64,000 nt of DNA from Acholeplasmatales bacterium (GTDB lineage: Bacteria; Bacillota_I; Bacilli_A; Acholeplasmatales; Anaeroplasmataceae). Below the pieces are notes generated by a model that searched no databases, had not been told where the DNA came from, and worked only from the letters and a program-made list of their open reading frames with translations. This document shows, piece after piece, positions 1 to 9,900 of this stretch (its first letter is position 1; each line of letters starts with the position of its first letter). The stretch covers positions 28,210 through 92,209 of the forward strand of contig JAFTDB010000014.1 in NCBI GenBank assembly GCA_017454375.1. Reading direction: 5' to 3'. Both the position numbers and the translations under genes were made by a program.

Positions 1-371
1 AATGCGACTACCATCTGAGCTGATGCATGAGCAACACTACCCATAACTGATGATCCCATTGCTGTAAATATCTTTATCTTTGAGAATCCTAGCATCACGA
101 CAAATGATGCCATACCTCCAGCAAGTGACATAAAGAATACTGGCTGTAATAATGTTCCTCTGAATAATGCTACAACAACAATTCTAATCAAATCTGCAGC
201 AAGTCCTTCATAGAATTTGAATTCGTAAATCATTATCAAAATGATTACGTTCGCAAGTCCTAATCTAACACCAGGGATGAATACTGGAATGAATGTTTCA
301 ATGATACCAAGCACTATGGCAGCACATGTCATCATTGCCACTATCGTTAATCTTTTTAATTGATCATTCAT
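1..371 (-). CDS. Gx transporter family membrane protein (heptaprenyl diphosphate synthase component I-like), 3' part cut by window edge
   Basis: Translated by hand from the reverse strand: it opens MNDQLKRLTIVAMMTCAAIV and runs off the left edge, so only the first 123 or so residues are visible. The family signature PGVRLGLANVIIL is present at about residues 33-45, followed by further hydrophobic helices. This family (PF07456) is polytopic; despite the historical heptaprenyl synthase name its members are thought to be transporters linked to quinone or flavin electron-transfer loci. It follows the NusG-II protein with almost no gap, and in many Bacillota these two sit together near ApbE, as here. 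The ATG start at 369-371 is clear. The specific substrate is unknown. Confidence 0.8.
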   Translation of the reverse strand, partial: MNDQLKRLTIVAMMTCAAIVLGIIETFIPVFIPGVRLGLANVIILIMIYEFKFYEGLAADLIRIVVVALFRGTLLQPVFFMSLAGGMASFVVMLGFSKIKIFTAMGSSVMGSVAHASAQMVVA

Positions 372-372
372 A

Positions 373-729
373 TTACTCCACCACCTTTATGATGACTTTG
401 TTAGGAATACAAATAATCTCTTCTCCAACACGTGATATACTCTCGTGATGAACACAGATTTTATCAGGACAACCACTAGATGTAACAGAAAGATGCCCAT
501 CTTTAACTTCTATTACCATCTTAGTTTCTGTACCATTAATCTCATATGTATTATTATATTTTAAATCAATTTTTAATATTTCTTCTCCATTACGACTAAC
601 ATAAGCTGTTGTACCAACCACTCCTCTTATGCTTGTTAGCCATAAGACGAGTAACAATACACCAACTGCTAGTAGTCCAATTATAAGAAGAATATCAAAC
701 TTATATTTCTTCAATATAATCACATCCAC
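373..729 (-). CDS. NusG domain II-containing membrane-anchored protein
   Basis: A protein of about 118 residues with one N-terminal membrane helix (about residues 11-33) followed by an extracytoplasmic domain. The C-terminal block SSGCPDKICVHHESIS and then GEEIICIPNK matches the conserved CPDKICV/CLPN pattern of NusG domain II proteins (PF07009). These are small surface proteins found with ApbE and Gx transporters, and from memory the same trio occurs in flavin-based extracellular electron transfer loci such as that of Listeria. The start is uncertain: position 729 is a GTG, with another GTG at 723, both overlapping the 3' end of the upstream ApbE gene. Translational coupling is likely. Exact function is not established. 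Confidence 0.8.
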   Translation of the reverse strand: MDVIILKKYKFDILLIIGLLAVGVLLLVLWLTSIRGVVGTTAYVSRNGEEILKIDLKYNNTYEINGTETKMVIEVKDGHLSVTSSGCPDKICVHHESISRVGEEIICIPNKVIIKVVE

Positions 730-1690
730 TCGATTTATAAATAATTTTTTCTTTATATAAAACTAAATCTATTTTCTTATCTTCAGCAAATTTAACTGCA
801 GTATCCTTATTCATAAGGTAGATTGCTGTTGAATAAGCATCTATATCCTCAACCTTATTTGAGAATACACATACCTCATCATAATTATTTAATGGATACC
901 CAGTAAATGGTGAAACAATATGATGATATTTATTGCCATCAGCTATAAAATATTGATATTCACTTGATGAAGTTGATGCACAAATATCTTTAACATTTGC
1001 TTTGGCAAAATATTTGTTAGTATTTGGTATCTTTAATCCTAGTGATAAACTAGCTTCTACCTTACTACCACATAACATTAATGAATTACCTAAATCAATT
1101 AAATAATATTTGATATTATTAGTTTCTAAATATTCCTTTATCTTTTTACCAGCATATCCTTTTGCATAAGCACCAAGATCAATATTACCATCCCCTACTA
1201 ATGTTATATTATCATCAGTAATTGATATTGTTGTATTATTCATCTTTATAAGCTCAGCTTTGATATCTTCATCATTTGGTAATGCTTTATCTTCTATTGC
1301 CTTTTTCCAGATTCTAGAGATATTACCAATAAATGGATTGAAATATCCATTAGTGTCTTTCTTTAATCTTAATGCTGATTCTAGCATCTCTTTTACAATT
1401 TGATTAGTCTTAATACTTCTATTTGTATTTAAATCATAAATAGATGATGAATTAAATGAATTATAATCAGATGCATATCTAGATATCTCATAACATATTT
1501 CTGATATCTCATCTATATGCTTAGATGCATTTTCATCATTATACAATGTTATATTAACAACTGTATCAAAACAAAAGATTGTTTTAGAATTAGTTTTGAT
1601 AGCTTGGCATGATGTTAATAATAAAGCTAGAAAAGATAAGAAAACAAATATTAAATTTTTAAACTTTATTTTCTTTATTCTTAAAAGCAT
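701..1690 (-). CDS. apbE: FAD:protein FMN transferase, lipoprotein (ApbE family)
   Basis: ApbE enzymes covalently attach FMN to Thr/Ser residues of extracytoplasmic flavoproteins. The product (about 329 residues) begins with a hydrophobic segment ending in the lipobox LLTSC, so it should be an outer-leaflet lipoprotein. Family motifs seen are FDTVVNITLY, DLGAYAKGYAGKKI and HHIVSPFTGYP. I prefer the ATG at 1690 over that at 1702 because GGAG lies six bases upstream of it. Its start overlaps the end of the PAP2 gene by about 30 bases and its end overlaps the NusG-II gene, so these are one transcription unit. The target flavoprotein is not in the window. Confidence 0.9.
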   Translation of the reverse strand: MLLRIKKIKFKNLIFVFLSFLALLLTSCQAIKTNSKTIFCFDTVVNITLYNDENASKHIDEISEICYEISRYASDYNSFNSSSIYDLNTNRSIKTNQIVKEMLESALRLKKDTNGYFNPFIGNISRIWKKAIEDKALPNDEDIKAELIKMNNTTISITDDNITLVGDGNIDLGAYAKGYAGKKIKEYLETNNIKYYLIDLGNSLMLCGSKVEASLSLGLKIPNTNKYFAKANVKDICASTSSSEYQYFIADGNKYHHIVSPFTGYPLNNYDEVCVFSNKVEDIDAYSTAIYLMNKDTAVKFAEDKKIDLVLYKEKIIYKSSGCDYIEEI

Positions 1691-2336
1691 TAATAACTCC
1701 ATCCTCTAAAAATTTATGTTTATGTAGGAATACATATACTGGCATCATTAATAAAGATATTAATAAACCAAATGATGTCCCTGCTATAACATCAGAAAAA
1801 TAATGAACACCCATTACTATTCTAGATAACATTACTGCAAGAATAATAATTGGACAAATTATATAAATAACCTTCTTCCATCTCTTATTTATATTTGATT
1901 TAGAAACATAAAATGGAATAGCTGTGTAAATATATGCTGATATTACAGAATGAGTTGATGGAAATGAATTACTTTTCTCAGTTTGGAAATGTTCTACATT
2001 TGGTCTAGCTCTACCAATCGTTTCTTTAAATGCTTCATTTAAACAAAATGCTAATAATAATCCAAACACAAATGTTAGAAATTTATTATCACATTCTGAA
2101 TATAATAAAAACATTATTCCAATAGAGATAACCATGATTGGTTCAGCAAATTCAGTTATTGTTCTAAATATCCAATAAATAATACCATATTTATTACCAC
2201 GGTGAGAAATGGCAAAATCTCTTACATAAGCATCTATAGATAAGGCAGCACCACTACTTTTTATAACTAAATAGGTCATAACAATTAGGACTGATAAGCA
2301 TATTAAAATGGATAAAACAAATAATAGTTTTTTCAT
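1659..2336 (-). CDS. PAP2-family membrane phosphatase
   Basis: A 225-residue integral membrane protein with about six hydrophobic segments. All three phosphatidic acid phosphatase type 2 signatures are present: KETIGRARP, PSTHS and SRIVMGVHYFSDVIAG. The expected activity is dephosphorylation of a lipid phosphate (phosphatidic acid, undecaprenyl pyrophosphate or similar) at the outer membrane face; the sequence does not decide which. A GAGG ribosome binding site precedes the ATG at 2336. It is the first gene of the leftward operon continuing into apbE, and is divergent from yitT. Confidence 0.88.
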   Translation of the reverse strand: MKKLLFVLSILICLSVLIVMTYLVIKSSGAALSIDAYVRDFAISHRGNKYGIIYWIFRTITEFAEPIMVISIGIMFLLYSECDNKFLTFVFGLLLAFCLNEAFKETIGRARPNVEHFQTEKSNSFPSTHSVISAYIYTAIPFYVSKSNINKRWKKVIYIICPIIILAVMLSRIVMGVHYFSDVIAGTSFGLLISLLMMPVYVFLHKHKFLEDGVINAFKNKENKV

Positions 2337-2363
2337 TTTTATACCTCAATAATAATTGGTTTT

Positions 2364-2392
2364 ATTATATAACAATGGAAATGAAAAAACAA
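2364..2392 (-). promoter_or_regulatory. Sigma-A-type promoter for the PAP2-apbE operon
   Basis: On the minus strand TTGTTT (2387-2392), a 17-base spacer and a perfect TATAAT (2364-2369) lie about 30 bases upstream of the PAP2 start. The -35 box is weak. It is back to back with the yitT promoter. Confidence 0.55.
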
Positions 2393-2421
2393 ACGTATCA
2401 AATACTATATCAACGTTTTTA

Positions 2422-2450
2422 TTGAAAATATAATACAAATGTATTATAAT
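2422..2450 (+). promoter_or_regulatory. Sigma-A-type promoter for yitT
   Basis: TTGAAA (2422-2427), a 17-base spacer and TATAAT (2445-2450). Transcription would begin near 2457, leaving a leader of only about 15 bases. It also rules out the upstream GTG at 2456 as the translation start. Confidence 0.75.
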
Positions 2451-2473
2451 TCTTCGTGCTTGAAGGTGATATG

Positions 2474-3415
2474 ATGAAATTCGACAAGGATACTGTGTTA
2501 CATCTAATATTTAGATTAACAGTAGTAATTTTGGCAAATACCTTACTTGCATTCGCTACTGTATGGCTATTGGAACCTGCCAAGCTATACTCAGGTGGAG
2601 CAACAGGTGTAGCCCAATTAATTAAAAGATTATTCGAAAGAGGTGGCCTACTTAAGGATGTTAATTTAGGTTGGTTCATCTTCGCTGTAAATATTCCTAT
2701 TACCATTATTGGTATTAAATTTGTATCTAAAAAATTTGCATTCTATTCAGTTATTGCTGTATTAGTTCAGACAGTTGCAACTATCTTAATCCCAAAGAGC
2801 CCATTTACTGAATTACAAACACAGGTTGAAGCTGCTATCGCTAGTGGCAATCAAATTGGTATAGAGCTATATGGTGGAATTCTAACTCTTGCAATCTGTG
2901 GTGGTGTACTTGCTGGTATCGCATCAGGTATCGCATTAAAGTTTGGTACTTCTACTGGTGGTATCGATGTTGTTGCTCAAGCACTAGCACTTAAGAAGAA
3001 TATCTCAATTGGTATCTTCACAACAGCACTAAATGTAGTTATCGCCATTGTCGGTGGTGCAATCCTACAAGGATCTTGGATTATTGCATTATACACAATT
3101 ATCCGTATGGTATTAAATGGACTAGTAATCGATAAGATTCATACATCTTATACTTATACAGCACTTCACATCTTCTCTAAACAATCTTACCAGATTGCTC
3201 AAGAGATTATGGAAACACTTCACCGTGGCTGTACATATGAAAATGTAACTGGTGCTTATTCTGGTGAAAATGAAGTTGAAGTATATTGTGTATTATCAAC
3301 ATATGAAGTTGAAAAGGCCATGAAGATTATTCATAAGCATGATCCTAATGCCTTTGTTACATTATCACCTGTTAAAGGTATTAATGGTAAATTCATTAAA
3401 AACTCAATCGTATAA
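2474..3415 (+). CDS. yitT: YitT family membrane protein (DUF161 plus DUF2179)
   Basis: About 313 residues: an N-terminal region of five hydrophobic helices carrying glycine-rich stretches such as SGGATGVAQLIKRL and FGTSTGGIDVVAQ, then a soluble C-terminal DUF2179 domain (about residues 220-305) containing HRGCTYENVTGAYSG. This is the standard YitT arrangement; the family is widespread in Bacillota and of unsettled function. ATG codons occur at 2471 and 2474; the second has the better spacing (seven bases) from AAGG at 2463-2466. It stands alone on the plus strand between two leftward units, with its own promoter and terminator. Confidence 0.87.
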   Translation: MKFDKDTVLHLIFRLTVVILANTLLAFATVWLLEPAKLYSGGATGVAQLIKRLFERGGLLKDVNLGWFIFAVNIPITIIGIKFVSKKFAFYSVIAVLVQTVATILIPKSPFTELQTQVEAAIASGNQIGIELYGGILTLAICGGVLAGIASGIALKFGTSTGGIDVVAQALALKKNISIGIFTTALNVVIAIVGGAILQGSWIIALYTIIRMVLNGLVIDKIHTSYTYTALHIFSKQSYQIAQEIMETLHRGCTYENVTGAYSGENEVEVYCVLSTYEVEKAMKIIHKHDPNAFVTLSPVKGINGKFIKNSIV

Positions 3416-3421
3416 AAAACT

Positions 3422-3450
3422 AAAAGCCTCATCGAGGCTTTTATTTTTGT
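3422..3450. terminator. Bidirectional rho-independent terminator
   Basis: AAAAGCCTC (3422-3430), a three-base loop and GAGGCTTTT (3434-3442), with T-runs on both strands. It serves yitT on plus and the 776-residue surface protein on minus, whose stop codon lies inside the stem. Confidence 0.9.
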
Positions 3451-5771
3451 TCTGCTTTGGCTTCTATCTTGAAGCCTTTTGTTTCTTTAGACTTCTCATC
3501 TACTTCTAGAAGTCCTTTGATAGTTAATCCTTCATTTACTGCTTTTTCAATATCTTCATCAGCTAATTTTATTACGAATACCACGTAATAAACATCTGCC
3601 TTAGAATCAAATGAATAATCAACTCCACCAACTGAGGCAGTATAAACTTCTTTGGTTGATACTATCTTTGTACATACAGTTGGCTTAGCTGGATTAGCTT
3701 CTGATGGGTATTTCTTAACCTCATCACCGATAATTATACTTAAGGAAACGTCCTTAAGCTCCTTTTTAGCAGTAACAATACCAATGAATCTTACACTATC
3801 TTTCTTTAGATTATATTGCTGATATAATTCAATAGATGATACATTTTCTGCTCTTCTAATATGAATTATGTAATATACTCTTTGATTACCATCTTTCGAT
3901 TCAATATAGATTGTGTTAAGTTCATCACCTTTATTAACTAAATCTACCTGATAAGTTACATTAGAATTGTTTTCAGCAATCTTACTTCCATTTGTAACAT
4001 CTAGATCATGGCCATTCTTAGTAATAATGATATTAGCTTTATCAACATCAGGATTAGGAATATCTACTAAATATTCATATTTATTCTTATTAAAGCTACC
4101 ATTTTCATATTGATAACCTAAAACAGTAATATTCTTGATCTTAAGTGATTCATCACTAACATCAGTTGGTGTTCTTTTAATAGTTACGCTAAATGTCTTA
4201 TATGCTGTTTTATCTAATGCATATGATTCAGCTTCTACTCTTAAATCAAATGTTACTTCATCATATAAGAATGCTTCTTGATAATTTGTTCTTTCAACAT
4301 TATCAATATATACCTTAGCATTGCTTGCTGTAGGTGTGGCATCAATTGTTAAGAACTTAGAGAACTTATTATTAATGATACTTGGTACACACCACTCTCC
4401 ATCAGCTTCAACAAGTGGAGTTTGTTCTAACAATTTAATTTGTTGATTTGTTCTATCAAATGAATTGATTACTACTGAATCATCATTAACCTTAATTTTA
4501 ACGTTAGATAATGTAGCATCAGTATTTGCTGCTTTTCTTTCAACAACTACCTTATAAATCTTTTCAATTCCACTTTCGTGCTTAACACTAATTTTAAATT
4601 CTTCTTCCATTTCAGTGACAACATCATTTTTAAAGTTAAGCATGATACCATCTGAAGAAATTAAAGTTTTATTATTACCATCTAGATAATATACTTCATT
4701 TTCTTCTATTCTTGGGAATACCTTAAGTAGGAATGATTTTTCTTTAAATAATAATTGATGTGGGAATCTGTAAGTATCTCCATCAAGTGTGGGTTTACTT
4801 GATTGTGTATAATCAGAGATTAGATGCATATTACCAATATCTAATCTATAATCATATTTTTCAATAGTTATTCGATATTTCTTTTGAGTCTGGTTAGGGG
4901 CAATTACTCTTATATCAAATTGACCCATATTTACATCTATTTCTCTAGCCACACCTGAAGTAAGTGGCTCATAATTATTGTTGATTAAGATATCAGCACT
5001 TAAGCCTTCATCAAATCTTGGAGTTAGTGATAATTTAGTTGCATCATATCCAACTACTACTGTTAGATCAGTTCTACCACCGATACGACCATAATCATAA
5101 CCATCCTTGAAATATGCACGATATGATGAATCGTTTGTTACAGACATATTTCTAATTCTATTATTATTTGATGTTGTAGATGTTAATTTTAGCGGTGTAT
5201 CACTTACATTATCAGGATTAGAGAATCCTGAATAATTTATGTTATCACCAACAAATGTTGTATTACCATTCTTTGTAAATGCTACTTCAATTTCTGTGGA
5301 AGTAGTTTCAAAATGGAACGCACCTACATTGATTGTAGTATTCTTTGGAATATATTCATCAGCTGCTGCTATCCATCCTATAACAAAGTTATCAAAGTGA
5401 GCTCCATCATCTTGGAATATCTTAAGTCCTAAAATATCAGTAACACCAATTCCATTATTGATATAATTTGATGAAGTGATATCAACACCACCAATACCAT
5501 ATCTAGGAATTGATACAGAGATAGCTGAAACATTAGTATTTGATGTCGCAGTAACTGAAATTACTATATCTGTTCCGATTGCTGGGGCAGATGTAAGCTT
5601 TGTATAATTTTTCTTATCCCAGTCGGATTTTAAGTATGCATCGTATTTGAATTGAACGTGCCCATCAGCCTGGGCTTCGACCCCATTTTGGCGCGAAACA
5701 AATAAGGAAAGTAAGAGAGTTACTACCAATAAAAAGATGATTGAAAATAAATTAAACTGCTTCTTTCTCAT
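3441..5771 (-). CDS. Secreted surface protein with cadherin-like beta-sandwich repeats
   Basis: 776 residues. A signal peptide (basic start MRKKQFNLF, hydrophobic core to about residue 26) is followed by an N-terminal beta-rich domain and then several repeats that end in a K/R-I/V-x-I/V-x-R/K strand: YRITIEKYDY, YKVVVERKAANTDATLSNV, FSVTIKRTPTDVSDESLKI and YYIIHIRRAENVSS. This pattern is that of the Cadherin-like domain PF12733. The first 150 residues could be cohesin-like, a weak impression. No LPXTG motif or C-terminal anchor is visible, so it is probably released or held non-covalently. It is monocistronic, with its own promoter carrying an operator-like dyad. Function is likely adhesion or carbohydrate/protein binding, by inference. 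Confidence 0.72.
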   Translation of the reverse strand: MRKKQFNLFSIIFLLVVTLLLSLFVSRQNGVEAQADGHVQFKYDAYLKSDWDKKNYTKLTSAPAIGTDIVISVTATSNTNVSAISVSIPRYGIGGVDITSSNYINNGIGVTDILGLKIFQDDGAHFDNFVIGWIAAADEYIPKNTTINVGAFHFETTSTEIEVAFTKNGNTTFVGDNINYSGFSNPDNVSDTPLKLTSTTSNNNRIRNMSVTNDSSYRAYFKDGYDYGRIGGRTDLTVVVGYDATKLSLTPRFDEGLSADILINNNYEPLTSGVAREIDVNMGQFDIRVIAPNQTQKKYRITIEKYDYRLDIGNMHLISDYTQSSKPTLDGDTYRFPHQLLFKEKSFLLKVFPRIEENEVYYLDGNNKTLISSDGIMLNFKNDVVTEMEEEFKISVKHESGIEKIYKVVVERKAANTDATLSNVKIKVNDDSVVINSFDRTNQQIKLLEQTPLVEADGEWCVPSIINNKFSKFLTIDATPTASNAKVYIDNVERTNYQEAFLYDEVTFDLRVEAESYALDKTAYKTFSVTIKRTPTDVSDESLKIKNITVLGYQYENGSFNKNKYEYLVDIPNPDVDKANIIITKNGHDLDVTNGSKIAENNSNVTYQVDLVNKGDELNTIYIESKDGNQRVYYIIHIRRAENVSSIELYQQYNLKKDSVRFIGIVTAKKELKDVSLSIIIGDEVKKYPSEANPAKPTVCTKIVSTKEVYTASVGGVDYSFDSKADVYYVVFVIKLADEDIEKAVNEGLTIKGLLEVDEKSKETKGFKIEAKAEQK

Positions 5772-5807
5772 TATTTACCACCATTCAATCCATATCTATC
5801 TATCTTA

Positions 5808-5837
5808 ATTATATCTATTTACTAAGTAAATAGTCAA
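5808..5837 (-). promoter_or_regulatory. Promoter of the cadherin-like surface protein with a 9-1-9 dyad in its spacer
   Basis: TTGACT (5832-5837), an 18-base spacer and TATAAT (5808-5813) on the minus strand. A perfect inverted repeat, CTATTTACT-A-AGTAAATAG (5815-5833), fills the spacer, the usual place for a repressor operator of the TetR or MarR type. Confidence 0.72.
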
Positions 5838-5861
5838 ACCTTTTTTATTATTTTAGACATA

Positions 5862-5886
5862 TTAAAAAGGCTCATTGCGAGCCTTC
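5862..5886 (-). terminator. Rho-independent terminator
   Basis: Minus-strand hairpin AAGGCTC/GAGCCTT (5867-5873 with 5879-5885) with a five-base loop and a following T-run. It lies directly after the stop of the membrane protein at 5891. Confidence 0.85.
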
Positions 5887-5890
5887 TTAG

Positions 5891-6859
5891 TTAAATTGTC
5901 TTTTGTAATTTAGCAAATTTTGGTGATTTACTAGCAAGTTCATCGAAGTCTTTTTCTGTAGGCTTATCCTTTAATCCTGCAGTCATGAAGTTACGAAGAA
6001 CACCAACTAAAATGAATGGTCTAATTAATAATGAATGGATCATTCCCCATAAAACTAAACCTACAACACCTGATAATATTAACATTAAATTGTTAGGATC
6101 CTTTACCCATTCAGCAATGTTAACGTTTTGTCTTGTGCCAAATTCAGTAATTTCTTTTGCCAATGTTACATATAGGTTAGGGAATTGCTTAGAAATTAAA
6201 TATGCTATACCGAAGAATCCGCCACCAAAGATGGCAAGTGATAAGAATCCCATACCAAAGATTCTACCAACATTTCTAATTAATGCCTTACCATGCTTGA
6301 AGAAGATTACAGCACCTTGGCAGGCAGCCTTGGCAACTCCTTCTTTCTTATTATACATTACCCAACCTAGACAACAGTCACATAGGTATTCAAGTAAGAT
6401 TTGGATAGCTGTGTTAATTGCGGATGTGATACCTTCACCAACATCGCCACCTACTGCTCTACCTAACTTATCTAGGCCACGACCAATTTGTCTGAAGATT
6501 CCCTTAATTGCGCCTGTTACCATGAAGAATAAAGTTAATTTAGCAAATCTACCCTTTACTTCACCTAAGCCAGCACTAACGACATGATCAGGAAGCTTTC
6601 CATCAACTACACCTGTAGCCATCATACCGATTTGGGCAGCCTTGAATCTGTTATCAACAAAGATATTAACAAGTACACAAATAATAATACCTGCAACAAG
6701 TCCGATAGCCAAACCAATTAAGCCCTTATTATTGGTCTTCTCCATAATGAAGAATCCGCCAATTGTAAGACCAGCTAATACGGCAAGACACAAAAGTCCT
6801 AGGAAGAATCTAATAAAAGAAAATACTAAGGTTCTTTTGTAAACCTGGAAATTATTCAT
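5891..6859 (-). CDS. Polytopic membrane protein of unknown function
   Basis: 322 residues starting MNNFQVYKRT; GGAGG lies eight bases upstream of this ATG, whereas the longer reading from 6925 has no ribosome site and would begin upstream of the likely transcription start. Hydrophobic helices lie at about 14-34, 45-65, 110-125, 155-180, 200-225 and 258-280. A Cys-rich segment YLCDCCLGWVMYN at about 160-172 and the repeated Gly-rich helices are distinctive. I do not recognise the family with confidence; the Cys/helix pattern is faintly reminiscent of choline-transporter-like proteins, but that is only an impression. Flanked by its own promoter and terminator. Confidence 0.6.
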   Translation of the reverse strand: MNNFQVYKRTLVFSFIRFFLGLLCLAVLAGLTIGGFFIMEKTNNKGLIGLAIGLVAGIIICVLVNIFVDNRFKAAQIGMMATGVVDGKLPDHVVSAGLGEVKGRFAKLTLFFMVTGAIKGIFRQIGRGLDKLGRAVGGDVGEGITSAINTAIQILLEYLCDCCLGWVMYNKKEGVAKAACQGAVIFFKHGKALIRNVGRIFGMGFLSLAIFGGGFFGIAYLISKQFPNLYVTLAKEITEFGTRQNVNIAEWVKDPNNLMLILSGVVGLVLWGMIHSLLIRPFILVGVLRNFMTAGLKDKPTEKDFDELASKSPKFAKLQKTI

Positions 6860-6890
6860 AAATATACCTCCATTTATTTTATTCGAGCCA

Positions 6891-6925
6891 ATTATACAAC
6901 GTATAATGGGACAAACATGGGACAA
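6891..6925 (-). promoter_or_regulatory. Promoter with two TTGTCCCAT direct repeats
   Basis: Minus-strand TATAAT at 6891-6896 without a good -35. Where the -35 should be, two exact copies of TTGTCCCAT (plus-strand 6906-6914 and 6917-6925) lie 11 bases apart, about one helical turn. That is the usual layout of an activator site, for instance an OmpR-type response regulator. Confidence 0.5.
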
Positions 6926-6947
6926 GTTATATTAAAAATATAATAAT

Positions 6948-9900
6948 TTATTCATTTATTGCTTCTGCATATAATTTTTCATTATCAATTTTATTAAAGA
7001 ATTCACAAACATGCTTGATTGTATATAAAACATCTTGGTTATTCTTAACCTTAATTAATACTTCCTTATCATAATGAGCAAGTAAAATATCTTTATCTTT
7101 ACCTAGAGTTTCAAATATAAATTGTCCATTTAATTTCTCTGATACTTCCTTAGAGAAATGATAAATTGCCATACCAGGAGTTGATTCTCTATCGATACGA
7201 TAGATTCCAAGCTTCTTACAATAATTATCCATTAGCTTTTCATACATGTAGCTAATGATATCAAGTGGTGGTTCACCAAATCTATCTAAAAGCTCGGCCT
7301 CTAATTCATTTAATTCCTTAAGTGAATTAAGCTCGGCAATCTTTTTATGTAGACTGATGATTTGATCATCACTTTCAATATAAGATCTATCAATTGTACG
7401 GTTAACAATAGGAAGTACTAGTGACTTATCTATTTCTTCATCCTTAGGTGGTGCCTTATGGTTAACCTCTTCATCTAAAATCTTAAGATACATATCTATA
7501 CCAACAGATTCGATGAAGCCTGATTGTTCCTCACCTAAAATATCACCAGCACCTCTAATTGATAAATCACGCATGGCAATCTTATAACCACTACCTAGCT
7601 CATTAAATTCCTTGATAGTAGATAATCTCTTTTCAGCTTCTACTGTTAATTCCTTTCTAGGCTCATACATCAAATAAGCATAAGCTATCTTATTAGATCT
7701 ACCAACTCTACCTCTAATTTGATATAGCTGTGATAAACCCAGTCTATCAGAATCATGAATGATTAAGGTATTAGTTCTAGGCATATCAATACCTGTTTCA
7801 ATGATGGTTGTACAAAGTAGGACATCATATTTACCATCAATGAATTTAGATATTGTATTCTCAAGCTGTTCCTTTTTAAGCTTACCATGACCTATACAGA
7901 TTCTAGCTTCTGGAACTAATGATTGTAGATGCTCCTTCATATCAATGATAGTTTCAGTGTAATTATATAAATAGAATACCTGACCACCTCTAGCCATTTC
8001 CTTTAAAATGGCATCTTGGATAACTCTATCATTACGTTCAATAACATATGTTTGAATTGGGTAACGATCCTTTGGTGGAGTTTCAATCATTGATAAATCT
8101 TTAATACCCATCATAGACATTTGTAAGGTTCTAGGAATAGGTGTTGCGGTTAAGGTAATACAATCAACATTAACCTTCATCTCTTTTATTCTTTCCTTAT
8201 GAGTAACACCAAAGCGTTGTTCCTCATCAATGATTAATAAGCCTAAATCCTTAAATACTATTTCTGTTGATAATATTCTATGGGTACCAATTAAAACATC
8301 AACACTACCACGCTTAACATCATCAATGATTTTATTTTGTTCACCAGTTGATACAAACCTTGACAACATCTCAACACGTACGCCATATTCCTCCATACGT
8401 GATTTAAATGTTTGATAATGCTGACGAGCAAGTATTGTCGTTGGGGCAAGTACCGCAACCTGTTTACCACCGTAGACGGCCTTGAAGGCGGCACGTAAGG
8501 CTACCTCTGTTTTACCATAGCCAACATCACCACAGACAAGTCTATCCATTGGCTTTTCACTTTCCATATCGTGCTTAATATCACGTAGGGCAGTTTCCTG
8601 GTCTTTAGTTAATTCATGCTCGAAGTCACGCTCAAATGATATTTGCTCCTCACTATCTGGTGGGAACTTAAAGCCAGTTGAGGCATTACGCTTAGCATAT
8701 AAGGCAATAAGCTCATCTGAGATATCATGGATTCTTTTTCTAACACGAGATTTTAATCTAGCCCATGATGTTCCACCTATTTCATGAAGCATTATTCCTT
8801 CAACATCATAAGATGCATATTTCATTAAATTAGATATCTTTTCAAGTGGAATGTATAAAGCTGTATTATTGGCATACATTACATGAATTAGATCTCTTGA
8901 TAAGCCACCTAGCTTTAATGTTTCAATTCCTAAATATTTACCAATACCATAATCATAATGAACTACATAATCTCCAATATGAAGTTCATCTTTAGATGTT
9001 ATCTTTTTAGCATTCTTATAAATTGATTTAAATCTAGCTTTAGTTTTCTTCTCTTCTGTATCATAGATAGTAGATTCATTTAAAATATATAAATCTTCAC
9101 TCTCTAAATAAAATGAAGGTAAATATTTATATAATATATAGATAACACCAGGTGCGAATTTAGAGAAGTCAGTAATAGTGTTTGTTACAACACCCTCCTC
9201 ATCCATAACATCGGCAAGCCTTTTAGCTCTATTTTCGTTATTAAATGAAATAACTAATTTAGATTTGCGGTATGTCTTTAAATCGCCAACAATCTGTTTA
9301 ACTCTACCCTTATAACCATCGATATTTTTAGAATATACCTTAAAATCAGGTACACCAAAATTACGAAGTCCTTCTATTTTAATAGCGGGCATATCTAATA
9401 CTTTCTCAAAGTTATAACAGATATCCATCTTGGATAATGTTTGTAGATTACCAAACGCATATTCATCTAAATCAACTAATAATCTACGATAATTCTCTAA
9501 AGATTTAATTGGGTCAATTATATATAGACGCTTATTATCTGAAAAATCTAAGATAGTAGATTTAGATTCATCAAAGAATGGAACATAACGAGATAATACA
9601 CCAAGAGAATCATGATTCTCTAAATTGAATAAATCTTTGTTATATACTTCTTCTTCAATTTTTGATAATTCAAAATTATCAATAAATGCTAAAATCTTAT
9701 CCTTTGCATAAGAAAAGTCTTCTGCTGTATATATTAATTCCTCAACAGGTAAAATTAAGACGTTATCAACCTTTGAAATTGAACGTTGAGTTTCAAAATT
9801 AAATTCTTTTATCTCATCTATCTCATCATCAAAAAAATCGATTCTAATAGGGTTATTATATCCTAGTGGGAAAATATCCACGATTGATCCTCTACGCGCA

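Noticed and set aside
2419..2706. Minus-strand reading frame of 95 residues opposite yitT
   Set aside because: It is the antisense of a well-supported gene, overlaps its promoter, and has no ribosome binding site or family likeness.
6860..6925. N-terminal extension of the 322-residue membrane protein starting at 6925
   Set aside because: The extension lies upstream of the predicted transcription start, has no ribosome site, and GGAGG sits before the ATG at 6859.
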